From contig CAMIAK010000001.1 in NCBI GenBank assembly GCA_946222885.1, forward strand, positions 338,523-402,522: 64,000 bases of DNA. The letters are read 5' to 3'. The stretch comes from an uncultured Nesterenkonia sp. (lineage in GTDB: Bacteria > Actinomycetota > Actinomycetes > Actinomycetales > Micrococcaceae). Under the pieces are notes generated by a model. That model did no database searches. It was not told where the DNA came from and saw nothing but the letters and a program-made list of their open reading frames with translations. The translations under genes and the position numbers were made by a program. Shown here in pieces: positions 1 through 7,955 of the stretch; the first letter of the stretch is position 1, and every line of letters starts with the position of its first letter.

Positions 1-446
1 TTCTGGTAGAGCGTCTGCAGGATCATGTGTCCGGTGCGGTCCGCGGCGTAGCAGGCACGGCGGACCGCGGCCTTGCCGTGGTCGCGGGTGTGCCCGCCGA
101 AGCGGCGCTGGTCGATCTTGCCCTCAGGGGTGCGGTTGAAGGGCAGGCCCATCTTCTCCAGGTCGAGGACCGCGTCGATGGCCTCCTTGGCCATGACCTC
201 GGCCGCGTCCTGGTCCACCAGGTAGTCGCCGCCCTTGACCGTGTCGAAGGTGTGCCACTCCCAGTTGTCCTCCTCCACGTTGGCCAGCGCGGCGCACATG
301 CCGCCCTGGGCCGCGCCGGTGTGGGAGCGGGTGGGGTAGAGCTTGGTGAGCACGGCGGTGTGGGCGCGCTGGCCGGATTCGATCGCGGCGCGCATTCCCG
401 CGCCGCCGGCGCCGACGATGACGACGTCGTACTTGTGAACCTGCAT
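1..446 (-). CDS. sdhA: Succinate dehydrogenase flavoprotein subunit, N-terminal part (cut by window edge)
   Basis: Catalytic FAD subunit of respiratory complex II, oxidising succinate to fumarate at the cytoplasmic face of the membrane. Only the first 148 residues are inside the window. The dinucleotide-binding motif VGAGGAG lies at residues 11-17. The segment TRSHTGAAQGG at residues 39-49 carries the histidine (His42) that in this family binds FAD covalently. The ATG at 446 matches the usual N-terminus (MQVHKYDVVIVGAGGAG). It follows sdhC and sdhD in the same direction with a 54-bp gap, so an sdhCDA(B) operon is expected to continue left of the window. Confidence 0.96.
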   Translation of the reverse strand, partial: MQVHKYDVVIVGAGGAGMRAAIESGQRAHTAVLTKLYPTRSHTGAAQGGMCAALANVEEDNWEWHTFDTVKGGDYLVDQDAAEVMAKEAIDAVLDLEKMGLPFNRTPEGKIDQRRFGGHTRDHGKAAVRRACYAADRTGHMILQTLYQ

Positions 447-500
447 GAACTTGGGGCTCTTTCTGTCAGTCAGTGCGGTGAAGAGGGGTGCGGGCGGCGA

Positions 501-1007
501 TCAGAGATCGTGGCAGAACGCCGGCACGGACTCGAGCAGCTCGCCGGTCTGGTTGTCGACCAGGCAGGGCTCGAAGGTGAAGATCACCATGGTGCCCAGG
601 ATGATGATCACCGTGGTGCTGACGTACAGGATGGACTTCAGCCACAGGCGGGTGGAGTCCTTCTCCGCGTAGTCGTTGATGATCGTGCGCATGCCGTTGG
701 TGCCGTGCAGCATGGCCAGCCACAGCATGGTCAGGTCCCAGAACTGCCAGACAGGGTTGGCCCATTTGCCGGCCACGAAGCCGAAGTCGATCTGGTGGAT
801 GCCGTCGCCGACCATCAGGTTCACCCAGAGGTGGACGAAGATCAGGATGACCAGCGCCAGGCCGGAGACGCGCATGAAGACCCAAGCGGCCATCTCGAAG
901 CTGCTGTTGGAGCTCTTGTTGCGCAGGTACTTGGGGTCGATGCGGCCCGAGCGCGGGGCCTCGATGCCCTGGGCGGGGAGGACAGCGTCAGAGTTCGTCG
1001 TCGTCAT
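501..1007 (-). CDS. sdhD: Succinate dehydrogenase membrane anchor subunit
   Basis: Hydrophobic anchor of complex II, 168 residues. After a polar N-terminus of about 40 residues there are three likely membrane helices (about 42-66, 86-103 and 125-145). The second helix ends in HGTNGMRTIINDY (His101), the H-x3-4-G-x-R type motif in which the histidine is an axial ligand of haem b. The gene starts 7 bp downstream of the sdhC stop, indicating translational coupling. The matching motif in SdhC suggests both anchors contribute haem ligands; the haem number is an inference. Confidence 0.93.
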   Translation of the reverse strand: MTTTNSDAVLPAQGIEAPRSGRIDPKYLRNKSSNSSFEMAAWVFMRVSGLALVILIFVHLWVNLMVGDGIHQIDFGFVAGKWANPVWQFWDLTMLWLAMLHGTNGMRTIINDYAEKDSTRLWLKSILYVSTTVIIILGTMVIFTFEPCLVDNQTGELLESVPAFCHDL

Positions 1008-1014
1008 GGTGCGG

Positions 1015-1410
1015 TTATCCTCCCTGCACGAAGAGCATCAGGTGACGGACGGTGAAGGCGGCCATGGTCACGAACCACAGCGCCAGGACTGCCCACAGCA
1101 TCTGGCGGTGGTAGCGGGTGCCCTGCTTCCAGAAGTCCACCAGGATGATGCGCAGGCCGTTGAAGGCGTGGAAGACGATGGCGCCCACCAGGCCGATCTC
1201 GCCGACGATCATGATGGGGTGCTTATAGGCGCCGATGACGGCGTCGTAGGCGTCCGGAGAGACGCGCACGAGCGACGTGTCCAGCACGTGCACCAGAAGG
1301 AAGAAGAAGATGCCGACGCCGGTGATCCGGTGTCCCACCCAGGACCACATGCCTTCCCGGCCCTTATAGAGGGTGCCCCTGCCGGTCGGGGCGCTCTTTG
1401 TCTGCGTCAC
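1015..1410 (-). CDS. sdhC: Succinate dehydrogenase cytochrome b556 subunit
   Basis: First gene of the sdh operon; 131-residue membrane anchor with three likely helices (about 29-46, 66-88 and 103-120). FHAFNGLRIILVDF carries the probable haem-ligating His81, and the N-terminal RGTLYKGREGMWSWVGHR is typical of actinobacterial SdhC. I chose the GTG at 1410 because AGGGAGG lies about ten bases upstream and the protein then has the normal family length. An ATG at 1431 would add seven residues across the ribosome-binding site, and the longest open frame (to 1686) adds non-conserved sequence. Confidence 0.92.
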   Translation of the reverse strand: MTQTKSAPTGRGTLYKGREGMWSWVGHRITGVGIFFFLLVHVLDTSLVRVSPDAYDAVIGAYKHPIMIVGEIGLVGAIVFHAFNGLRIILVDFWKQGTRYHRQMLWAVLALWFVTMAAFTVRHLMLFVQGG

Positions 1411-1646
1411 TGTGTACAAACCTCCCTGCATCGTCGCATGGCGTTCCGCGCCGCCTTGTCTTGGGTGCGTGATGATCGCGTTCGGCGGTGCGGGCGTGTG
1501 ACGCCGGTGCGAGTGCGATCTCCATACCAGGGTAAGGCACCGCCGTCTGTGACACGGACCGCGTTCCCTCCCCGGACGCGATGTTGCGCAGATCATGGTA
1601 GACGCATTCCAGGTCATAGGCCGAAACGGCGCACGGCCCGCTTCCT

Positions 1647-1665
1647 TTTCTACAAAACGTAGAAA
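1647..1665. promoter_or_regulatory. AT-rich perfect inverted repeat, candidate operator
   Basis: TTTCTAC-AAAAC-GTAGAAA, 7-bp arms around a 5-nt centre, between sdhC and manC. Symmetry and low GC suggest a repressor or activator site for the sdh operon; the cognate regulator is unknown. Confidence 0.4.
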
Positions 1666-1727
1666 TTCGCAATGAATGTGAAACATGGAGGCCGGGGCAT
1701 CCAGCGGACGTCCAGGTGCGCCTGCCG

Positions 1728-1733
1728 TACCCT
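1728..1733 (+). promoter_or_regulatory. Leaderless-type -10 box of manC
   Basis: TACCCT ends 6 nt before the GTG at 1740, so transcription would start at or next to the start codon. Confidence 0.55.
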
Positions 1734-1739
1734 GGTGGG

Positions 1740-2849
1740 GTGACTCAAGCCCTCCCGAACTTCTACACCGTCATCCCCGCCGGCGGGGTGGGAACCAGGC
1801 TCTGGCCGCTCTCGCGCGCCAACGCCCCGAAGTTCCTGCATGACCTCACCGGCTCAGGGACCACGCTGATCCGTGCCACCTATGAGCGCCTCGCCCCGCT
1901 GACCGGGGAGAAGGTCATGGTGGTGACCGGAGAGTCCCACCGGGAGGCCGTCCGCACCCAGATCCCGGAGCTCGACGATGAGGATCTGGTCCTCGAGTCC
2001 GAGCCCAAGGACTCCGCGGCCGCCATCGGGCTGGGCGCCGCGATCCTGCACCGCCGCGACCCGGGGACCATCATGGGGTCCTTCGCCGCGGACCACGTGA
2101 TCGCCCCCGTCCCGGTCTTCCAGGAGGCCGTGCGCGAGGCCGCCGCCACCGCGGCCGAAGGAAAGATCGTCACCATCGGCATCACCCCCACCCATCCCTC
2201 CACGGGGTTCGGCTACATCCGCCGGGGCGGGGGCCTCGAGGTGGACGGCGCCCCGCATGCCTACCAGGTCATCGAGTTCATGGAGAAGCCCGGCGAGGAG
2301 CGCGCCCAGGAGTATGTGGCCAGCGGCGACTACCTCTGGAACGCGGGCATGTTCGTCGCCCCCGTCGCCCTGCTGCTGGAGCACCTGAAGGTCGCCGAGC
2401 CTGAGCTGCACGCCGGGCTCACCGAGATCGCCGAGGCCTGGGGCACCCCGCAGCAGGCCGAGGTGACTGCCCGCATCTGGCCGCAGCTGCCCAAGACCGC
2501 CATCGACTATGCGGTGGCCGAGCCGGCCGCCGACGCCGGCGACGTCGCCGTGATCCCCGGGGACTTCACCTGGGACGACGTGGGGGACTTCGCCGCCATC
2601 GCCCGCCTGAACCCAGCCGAGCACCAGGATGAGATGACAGTGCTGGGGGACCAGGCCCGGGTGTATTCGGACGAGTCCTCCGGCGTCGTGGTCTCGGATA
2701 CCCAGCGGGTGGTGGCGCTGATCGGCGTGGAGAACATCGTGGTCGTGGACACCGACGACGCCCTGCTGGTCACCACCACCGATCACGCGCAGTCGGTGAA
2801 GCAGGCCGTGGAGGCGCTCAAGGCGAAGGGAGACTCGGATGTCCTCTGA
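1740..2849 (+). CDS. manC: Mannose-1-phosphate guanylyltransferase
   Basis: Makes GDP-mannose from mannose-1-phosphate and GTP for glycan synthesis; 369 residues, cytoplasmic. The nucleotidyltransferase signature PAGGVGTRLWPLSR is at residues 13-26, followed by FMEKPG and the late AIDYAVAEPA segment seen in GDP-mannose pyrophosphorylases. It is the short form, without the C-terminal phosphomannose isomerase domain; a separate manA lies at about 48 kb. The GTG at 1740 fits the conserved N-terminus and sits just behind a leaderless -10 box; an ATG at 1716 would lie upstream of that box. The stop overlaps the next gene by 11 bp. Confidence 0.92.
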   Translation: MTQALPNFYTVIPAGGVGTRLWPLSRANAPKFLHDLTGSGTTLIRATYERLAPLTGEKVMVVTGESHREAVRTQIPELDDEDLVLESEPKDSAAAIGLGAAILHRRDPGTIMGSFAADHVIAPVPVFQEAVREAAATAAEGKIVTIGITPTHPSTGFGYIRRGGGLEVDGAPHAYQVIEFMEKPGEERAQEYVASGDYLWNAGMFVAPVALLLEHLKVAEPELHAGLTEIAEAWGTPQQAEVTARIWPQLPKTAIDYAVAEPAADAGDVAVIPGDFTWDDVGDFAAIARLNPAEHQDEMTVLGDQARVYSDESSGVVVSDTQRVVALIGVENIVVVDTDDALLVTTTDHAQSVKQAVEALKAKGDSDVL

Positions 2850-4056
2850 GGCCGCTGCGGTGCAGCAGGAGGATCTCGCCGCCCGGGCGGCGCAGATCAC
2901 CGGGGAGCTGGAGGACCGGCTGATCGAGATCCGCCGGGAGCTCCACCAGTACCCGGAGCTCTCCTTCAAGGAGGAGGAGACCACCGAACGGCTGGCCGGG
3001 TGGCTCCGTGCGGCGGGGCTGCAGCCCCAGGCCCTGCCCGAGAGCACCGGCCTCTATGTGGACGTCGGCCCGGAGGACGCGCCCTTCGCCGCCGGCTTCC
3101 GCGGCGACATCGACGCACTGCCGCTGGACGAGGTCACCGACCTGCCCTACGCCTCCCGGAACCCCGGGATCGCCCACGCCTGCGGCCATGACATCCACAC
3201 CACGGTGATGGTGGGCGTGGCGCTGGTGCTGGACCGGATCCACCGGGAGGCCGGCCTGGACAGCCGCTACCGGGTGATCTTCCAGCCCGCCGAGGAGATG
3301 ATGCCCGGGGGCGCCAAGGAGGTCGTGCGGCAGGGACTGCTGGAGCCGCTGCCGAGGCTCTTCGCCCTGCACTGCGACCCCAAGCTGACCGTGGGCGCCG
3401 TCGGCTCGCGCATCGGTGCGATCACATCCGCCTCCGACCTGGTGCGCATCGAAGTGGGCGGGCGCGGCGGTCACACCTCCCGGCCGCAGCTGACCGAGGA
3501 CGTCGTCGGGGCGCTGTCCCACCTGGCCACCACCGTCCCGTCCATCCTCGCCCGCCGGATCGACGTGCGCAGCGGGGTCTCCCTGGTCTGGGGCCACATC
3601 CAGGCCGGCAACGCCGCCAACGCGATCCCCTCCTCCGGGACCCTGACCGGGACCATGCGCATCCTCGACGCCGACGCGTGGAAGGACGCGGGGGGAGTGC
3701 TGGCGCCCATCGTGCAGCAGGCCGCGGCCGCCTACGGCGTCGACGTGAACCTCGAGCACATCCGCGGGGTGCCCCCGGTCATCAACTCCGAGGAGGAGAC
3801 CGGACTGGTCGACGCCGCCGCCAAGGACGTGCTGGGCCCCCACTGCGTCACCCTGGCCGAGCAGTCCATGGGCGGGGAGGACTTCGCCTGGATGACCCAG
3901 GAGGTCCCCGGCTCCATGTTCCGGCTCGGAACCCGCACTCCGGACGGGCCCTCCTTCGACCTGCACCGCGGCGACTACGCCCCCGACGAGCGGGCCATCG
4001 GCGTCGGGGTGAAGGTCATGGCGGCCATCGCCCTACGATCTAGGATTGGTGCATGA
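2839..4056 (+). CDS. M20 family amidohydrolase (N-acyl-amino acid type)
   Basis: Metal-dependent hydrolase of 405 residues in the M20D (AmiA/hippurate hydrolase) group, expected to cleave N-acyl groups from amino acids or related amides. Seen: RELHQYPELSFKE near the N-terminus, GDIDALPLDE, the metal-site segment HACGHDIHTT, QPAEEMMPGGAKEVV, LHCDP, and GGEDFAWM near the C-terminus. The substrate cannot be predicted. It overlaps manC by 11 bp and cdd by 4 bp (ATGA), so it is probably co-translated with both; M. tuberculosis also keeps two M20 amidohydrolases near its add-deoA-cdd region. Confidence 0.88.
   Translation: MSSEAAAVQQEDLAARAAQITGELEDRLIEIRRELHQYPELSFKEEETTERLAGWLRAAGLQPQALPESTGLYVDVGPEDAPFAAGFRGDIDALPLDEVTDLPYASRNPGIAHACGHDIHTTVMVGVALVLDRIHREAGLDSRYRVIFQPAEEMMPGGAKEVVRQGLLEPLPRLFALHCDPKLTVGAVGSRIGAITSASDLVRIEVGGRGGHTSRPQLTEDVVGALSHLATTVPSILARRIDVRSGVSLVWGHIQAGNAANAIPSSGTLTGTMRILDADAWKDAGGVLAPIVQQAAAAYGVDVNLEHIRGVPPVINSEEETGLVDAAAKDVLGPHCVTLAEQSMGGEDFAWMTQEVPGSMFRLGTRTPDGPSFDLHRGDYAPDERAIGVGVKVMAAIALRSRIGA
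4041..4046 (+). promoter_or_regulatory. Leaderless-type -10 box of cdd, inside the preceding gene
   Basis: TAGGAT ends 6 nt before the cdd ATG (4053). It lies within the last codons of the amidohydrolase gene, suggesting an internal promoter that uncouples cdd. Confidence 0.5.
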
Positions 4057-4568
4057 GCGAAGAGAACTCTGCCGGACCGGAGCGTACGCACCCCGACACC
4101 TCACAGTCCGACGTCGTCGGAACCGACACCGCGGGGCTGAGCCTCACCGGGGCGATCGGGCTGGTCCCGCGCACCCCCGAGGACGTGGACTGGGAGGCGC
4201 TGACCACCCAGGCGCGCATCGCGATGACCAGAGCCTATGTGCCCTATTCCAAGTACCCGGTGGGTGCCGCGGCCCTGCTGGAGAACGGCACCGTGGTCTC
4301 CGGCTGCAACGTGGAGAACGCCTCCTACGGCGTCGGGCTCTGTGCCGAGTGCACCATGATCGGGCAGCTGCAGATGAACGGCGGCGGAAAGATCGTAGCC
4401 TTCACCTGCGTCAACGGAGAGGGCGAGTACATCACCGCCTGCGGCCGCTGCCGCCAGCTCCTCAACGAATTCCGCGGCGAGACCATGTTCATCCGCACCG
4501 CCCAAGGCGTGCTGACCATGGACGAGCTGCTCCCGGAAGCCTTCGGCCCCCGAGATCTGGAGAGGTGA
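4053..4568 (+). CDS. cdd: Cytidine deaminase
   Basis: Zinc enzyme converting (deoxy)cytidine to (deoxy)uridine in pyrimidine salvage; 171 residues. The catalytic segment has Cys97-Ala-Glu99 (Zn ligand and proton-shuttle Glu) and Cys130-x2-Cys133. In most relatives the second motif is PCxxC; here it reads ACGRC, an Ala in place of Pro. About 40 residues precede the usual family start (130-135 aa is common). The ATG at 4053 is supported by an ATGA overlap with the upstream gene and a leaderless -10 box. deoA follows after 7 bp. Confidence 0.93.
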   Translation: MSEENSAGPERTHPDTSQSDVVGTDTAGLSLTGAIGLVPRTPEDVDWEALTTQARIAMTRAYVPYSKYPVGAAALLENGTVVSGCNVENASYGVGLCAECTMIGQLQMNGGGKIVAFTCVNGEGEYITACGRCRQLLNEFRGETMFIRTAQGVLTMDELLPEAFGPRDLER

Positions 4569-4575
4569 ACTCCCC

Positions 4576-5937
4576 ATGACCACCCCTGCCGCAGCATCCG
4601 ATCCCCGCGCAGAGTTCGATCCCCGAGCCTTCAGCGCCGTGGACCTCATCCGCACCAAGCGCGACGGCGGCCGGCTCTCCCCGGAGCAGATCGACTGGAT
4701 GATCGCCGCCTACACCGACGGCTACGTCGCTGATGAGCAGATGTCGGCCATGGCCATGGCGATCCTGCTGCGCGGCATGGGCCGCGAGGAGATCAGCCGC
4801 TGGACGCGCGCGATGATCGCCTCCGGCGAGCGGATGGACTTCAGCTCCCTGAAGACCGCCGACGGCAGGCGGCGGCTCACCGCGGACAAGCACTCCACCG
4901 GCGGGGTGGGGGACAAGATCACCCTGCCGCTGGCCCCGCTGGTCGCAAGCTGCGGGGTGCCCGTGCCGCAGCTCTCCGGCCGGGGCCTCGGCCACACCGG
5001 CGGCACCCTGGACAAGCTGGAGGCCATCCCCGGCTGGCGGGCCGCGCTCTCCAATGAGGAGATGCTCGCCCAGCTGGACGGCGTCGGGGCGGTCATCTGT
5101 GCCGCTGGCGCGGGCCTGGCCCCGGCGGACAGGAAGCTCTACGCGCTGCGCGACGTCACCGGCACCGTGGAGGCCATCCCGCTGATCGCCTCCTCGATCA
5201 TGTCCAAGAAGATCGCCGAGGGCACCGACGCGCTGGTCCTGGACGTCAAGACCGGCTCCGGGGCCTTCATGAAGACCCGCGAGGACTCCGAGGAGCTCGC
5301 CCGGACCATGGTCGCCCTGGGCGCCGACGCCGGGGTCAGCACCACGGCGCTCATCACCGGCATGGACACTCCGCTGGGGCTGACCGCCGGCAACGGCATC
5401 GAGGTGGAGGAATCTGTGGAGGTGCTCGCCGGAGGAGGTCCGGCCGACGTCGTCGAGCTCACCGTGGAGCTGGCCCGGGAGATGCTGGCCGGCGTCGGGA
5501 TCACCGGAGCGGACCCCGCCGAGAACCTGCGCAACGGCCGCGCCATGGACTCCTGGAAGCAGATGATCGCCGCCCAGGGCGGGGACCCTGAGGCCCCGCT
5601 GCCGCAGGCGCGCCATGCGCACACCATCACCGCCGCGGTGGGCGGCACGCTGACCCGCATGGACGCCATGGCCGTGGGCCTGGCCGCCTGGCGGCTGGGC
5701 GCCGGCCGCGCCCGCAAGGAGGACGCCGTCCATGCCGGGGCCGGTGTGCGGATGCACGCCAAGCCCGGTGACCGGATCGCCGAGGGCCAGCCGCTGTTCA
5801 CGCTGCTCAGCGACGACGAGCACCGCATCCCGCGGGCCGAGGAGGCGCTGGAGGGCGCTGTGGACGTGGACGCCTCCGGCGGCCCGGCCGAGCTTCCGCC
5901 GCTGCTGCAGGGGCGCATCACCGCACAGGACCTCTGA
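4576..5937 (+). CDS. deoA: Thymidine (pyrimidine nucleoside) phosphorylase
   Basis: Cleaves thymidine/deoxyuridine with phosphate to the base plus deoxyribose-1-phosphate; 453 residues, cytoplasmic. The N-terminal helical domain has VDLIRTKRDGG and DEQMSAMAMAILLRGM. The phosphate/nucleoside site is DKHSTGGVGDK followed by SGRGLGHTGGTLDKLE, and KTGSGAFM is also present. Length and order of motifs are those of a complete enzyme. With cdd and add it forms a nucleoside-salvage cluster also seen in M. tuberculosis (Rv3313c-Rv3315c). Whether it also accepts uridine cannot be told. Confidence 0.94.
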   Translation: MTTPAAASDPRAEFDPRAFSAVDLIRTKRDGGRLSPEQIDWMIAAYTDGYVADEQMSAMAMAILLRGMGREEISRWTRAMIASGERMDFSSLKTADGRRRLTADKHSTGGVGDKITLPLAPLVASCGVPVPQLSGRGLGHTGGTLDKLEAIPGWRAALSNEEMLAQLDGVGAVICAAGAGLAPADRKLYALRDVTGTVEAIPLIASSIMSKKIAEGTDALVLDVKTGSGAFMKTREDSEELARTMVALGADAGVSTTALITGMDTPLGLTAGNGIEVEESVEVLAGGGPADVVELTVELAREMLAGVGITGADPAENLRNGRAMDSWKQMIAAQGGDPEAPLPQARHAHTITAAVGGTLTRMDAMAVGLAAWRLGAGRARKEDAVHAGAGVRMHAKPGDRIAEGQPLFTLLSDDEHRIPRAEEALEGAVDVDASGGPAELPPLLQGRITAQDL

Positions 5938-5965
5938 GGCGCCTGCACCGAACGGGTCCGCAGAT

Positions 5966-6721
5966 ATGCGACTGACTGAGTTCTCCGACGTGCTGCAGGA
6001 GCTGGTGGTCGACGCCGCCTCCGGGTGGTGGACGCTGCTGGCCCTGTTCGGCTTCGTCACCGTCAACGGATTCTTCCCGCCGCTGCCCTCCGACTCGCTG
6101 ATCATCACCCTGGGGTCGGTGCAGGACGAGCCCGGCACCCCCTGGTGGCCCTGGGTGATCCTCACAGCAGCCGCCGCCGCGCTGCTGGGCGACTTCACCG
6201 CCTACCGGATCGGGGGCGCGGTCGGCCGCGGCATGCTCGAGGGCAGGGGCCGCTTCCGCTGGATGCGCCGGCCCACCATGCTCAAGACGCTGATGTGGGC
6301 CCGCCACGAGCTGGACAAGCGCGGCGTGCTGGTGATCTTCGTCGGCCGGTTCATCCCCGGGGCGCGGGTGGCGATCAACTTCGTGGCCGGCTCCACCGGG
6401 TACTCGCTGCGGAGGTTCCTGCTCATCGACGCCGCGGCCTCGCTCTCCTGGGCAGGGTGGCTGATCGGCCTGGGGATCGCAGGGGAGGCGATCTTCGGGA
6501 ACATGCTGATCGCCATGGCCGTCGGCATCGGCGTGGCCATCGTGCTGGGGCTGCTCTGTGAGCGGCTGTTCACGCTGCTGGCCCGCTGGCTGGACCGCCG
6601 CGGCGTCCACCTGGACCCGGAGGGCTACCAGGACACTGCCGCCATCGAGATCGAGGCGCCGATCCATCTGAAGAGAAGGCGGCGCGCACAGGGGGAGAAC
6701 GAAGAGGGGGAGAGCGACTAG
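5966..6721 (+). CDS. DedA family membrane protein
   Basis: Polytopic inner-membrane protein of 251 residues in the DedA/VTT (SNARE-associated) superfamily, which includes proteins for membrane homeostasis and lipid-carrier translocation. Seen: the re-entrant segment FFPPLPSDSLIITLG near residues 32-46, GDFTAYRIGGAVGRG, and the family signature VGRFIPGARVAINFVAGSTGYS, followed by two C-terminal hydrophobic helices and a basic tail. I chose the ATG at 5966; the longer open frame (from 5732) overlaps deoA out of frame. It sits between deoA and add, with no obvious role in salvage. Confidence 0.87.
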   Translation: MRLTEFSDVLQELVVDAASGWWTLLALFGFVTVNGFFPPLPSDSLIITLGSVQDEPGTPWWPWVILTAAAAALLGDFTAYRIGGAVGRGMLEGRGRFRWMRRPTMLKTLMWARHELDKRGVLVIFVGRFIPGARVAINFVAGSTGYSLRRFLLIDAAASLSWAGWLIGLGIAGEAIFGNMLIAMAVGIGVAIVLGLLCERLFTLLARWLDRRGVHLDPEGYQDTAAIEIEAPIHLKRRRRAQGENEEGESD

Positions 6722-6724
6722 GCT
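6719..6724 (+). promoter_or_regulatory. Leaderless-type -10 box of add
   Basis: TAGGCT, 6 nt before the ATG at 6731. It includes the stop codon of the DedA gene. Confidence 0.55.
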
Positions 6725-6730
6725 TGGAGC

Positions 6731-7942
6731 ATGACTTCTACTGAAGCCGAAGATCGTACGACCGCTGCCAAGCTGGAAGAGCAGCTCCGCAACCTCCCCA
6801 AAGTCTCCCTCCACGACCACCTGGACGGCTCCCTGCGTCCCTCCACGCTGGTGGAGCTCGCCGCAGAGATCGGCCACGAGCTCCCCACCCAGGATCCGGA
6901 GGAGCTCGCTGAGACCTTCAGCCGCAATGCGAACTCCGGCTCCCTGGAGAAGTATCTGGAGGCCTTCTCCCACACCACCGCGGTCATGCAGACCGCCGCC
7001 AACCTGCGCCGCGTGGCCAAGGAATACGTGGAGGACCTGGGCGCCGACGGCATCGTCTACGCCGAGGTCCGCTGGGCCCCGGAGCAGCATCAGGCCGGGG
7101 GTCTGAGCCTGGACGAGGCCGTGGAGGCCGTCCAGGCCGGCCTGGAGGAGGGCATGAAGTCGGTGGAGGCCCAGGACGGGATCATCGTGGTGGGTCAGCT
7201 GATCTCCGCGATGCGCCAGTCCGACCGTGCCGACGAGGCCGTCGAGGTCGCCCTGAGGCACCGGGACCGCGGCGTCGTCGGCTTCGACATCGCCGGGCCG
7301 GAGGCCGGCTTCCCGCCGTCGAAGTTCGCCGGCGCCTTCACCCGCCTGGCCGAGCAGATGCTGCCGGCAACCGTCCACGCCGGAGAGGCCGACGGCGTCG
7401 AGTCCGTCCGCGACGCCCTGGTCTCCGGCCGTGCCCAGCGCCTCGGCCACGGCATCCGCGTCGCCGAGGACATCACCGCGACCACAGGACCGACCTCGCG
7501 ATCTAAGAGAGCGAGCAGGGACCCGGAGAATCCGGAGGATTCTTCGGGAGGCGAGCGAACGGGTGAGGAGGAGCTGGTCGAGGTGGAGCTCGGGCCGGTG
7601 GCCCGATGGGTCCGCGACCGCCGCATCCACCTGGAGGCCAGCCCGACGTCGAACCTGCAGACCGGCGCGGCCGCCGGCTTCGCGGAGGAGGGGGAGGCCA
7701 CGCTGGCCGACCATCCCTTCGACATGCTCTATCAGCTGGGCTTCAACATCGGGGTCAACACCGACAACCGGCTGGTCTCCGGGGTGACGCTCTCCCACGA
7801 GCTGGCCCAGCTGGCCGTGACCTTCGACTACGGCCTGGCCGAGCTCGCCGACTTCCAGATCAACGCTCTGGAGTCCTCCTTCCTCGGCTACGAGGAGCGC
7901 GAGGCGCTGGCCGGCATCATCCTTGAGGCCTGGAACGCCTGA
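6731..7942 (+). CDS. add: Adenosine deaminase with an in-frame insertion
   Basis: Deaminates (deoxy)adenosine to (deoxy)inosine; 403 residues. Zinc and catalytic motifs are present: HDHLDGS (His28, His30), HAGE, RLGHGIRVAEDI, SPTSNLQTGA and NTDNR. Between the last residues of GHGIRVAEDI and LGPVARWVRDRR, where relatives I know have about ten residues, there are about 38; roughly residues 251-284 (TGPTSRSKRASRDPE...) are polar and low-complexity. The underlying DNA contains a strong palindrome (7522-7548), suggesting a small element inserted in frame. As catalytic residues flank it intact, the enzyme may still be active. Confidence 0.92.
   Translation: MTSTEAEDRTTAAKLEEQLRNLPKVSLHDHLDGSLRPSTLVELAAEIGHELPTQDPEELAETFSRNANSGSLEKYLEAFSHTTAVMQTAANLRRVAKEYVEDLGADGIVYAEVRWAPEQHQAGGLSLDEAVEAVQAGLEEGMKSVEAQDGIIVVGQLISAMRQSDRADEAVEVALRHRDRGVVGFDIAGPEAGFPPSKFAGAFTRLAEQMLPATVHAGEADGVESVRDALVSGRAQRLGHGIRVAEDITATTGPTSRSKRASRDPENPEDSSGGERTGEEELVEVELGPVARWVRDRRIHLEASPTSNLQTGAAAGFAEEGEATLADHPFDMLYQLGFNIGVNTDNRLVSGVTLSHELAQLAVTFDYGLAELADFQINALESSFLGYEEREALAGIILEAWNA
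7489..7585. repeat. Palindromic in-frame insertion within add
   Basis: Segment with no counterpart in typical add genes. Its core is AGAATCC-GGA-GGATTCT (7527-7543), extended by CCCGG/TCGGG to a 12-bp stem with one G-T pair (7522-7548). It encodes a charged linker without stops. The exact boundaries are estimated from the protein. Confidence 0.5.
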
Positions 7943-7955
7943 GCCTGTCCCGCCG

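Larger units (their letters stand above)
1411..1739. other. Divergent intergenic region between sdhC and manC
   Basis: About 330 bases with no credible gene. It should hold the sdhCDAB promoter (minus strand) and the manC promoter (plus strand). On the minus strand TACCCT and TATGGA hexamers occur around 1530-1545, but I could not fix a convincing -35/-10 pair. The right half has an AT-rich palindrome at 1647-1665 that stands out from the surrounding GC-rich DNA. Open frames here on both strands lack homology and have atypical composition. Confidence 0.6.

Noticed and set aside
7550..7570. Similarity of GCGAACGGGTGAG in the add insertion to a 16S rRNA segment
   Set aside because: A match of about 13 bases with no surrounding rRNA homology; chance in GC-rich DNA.
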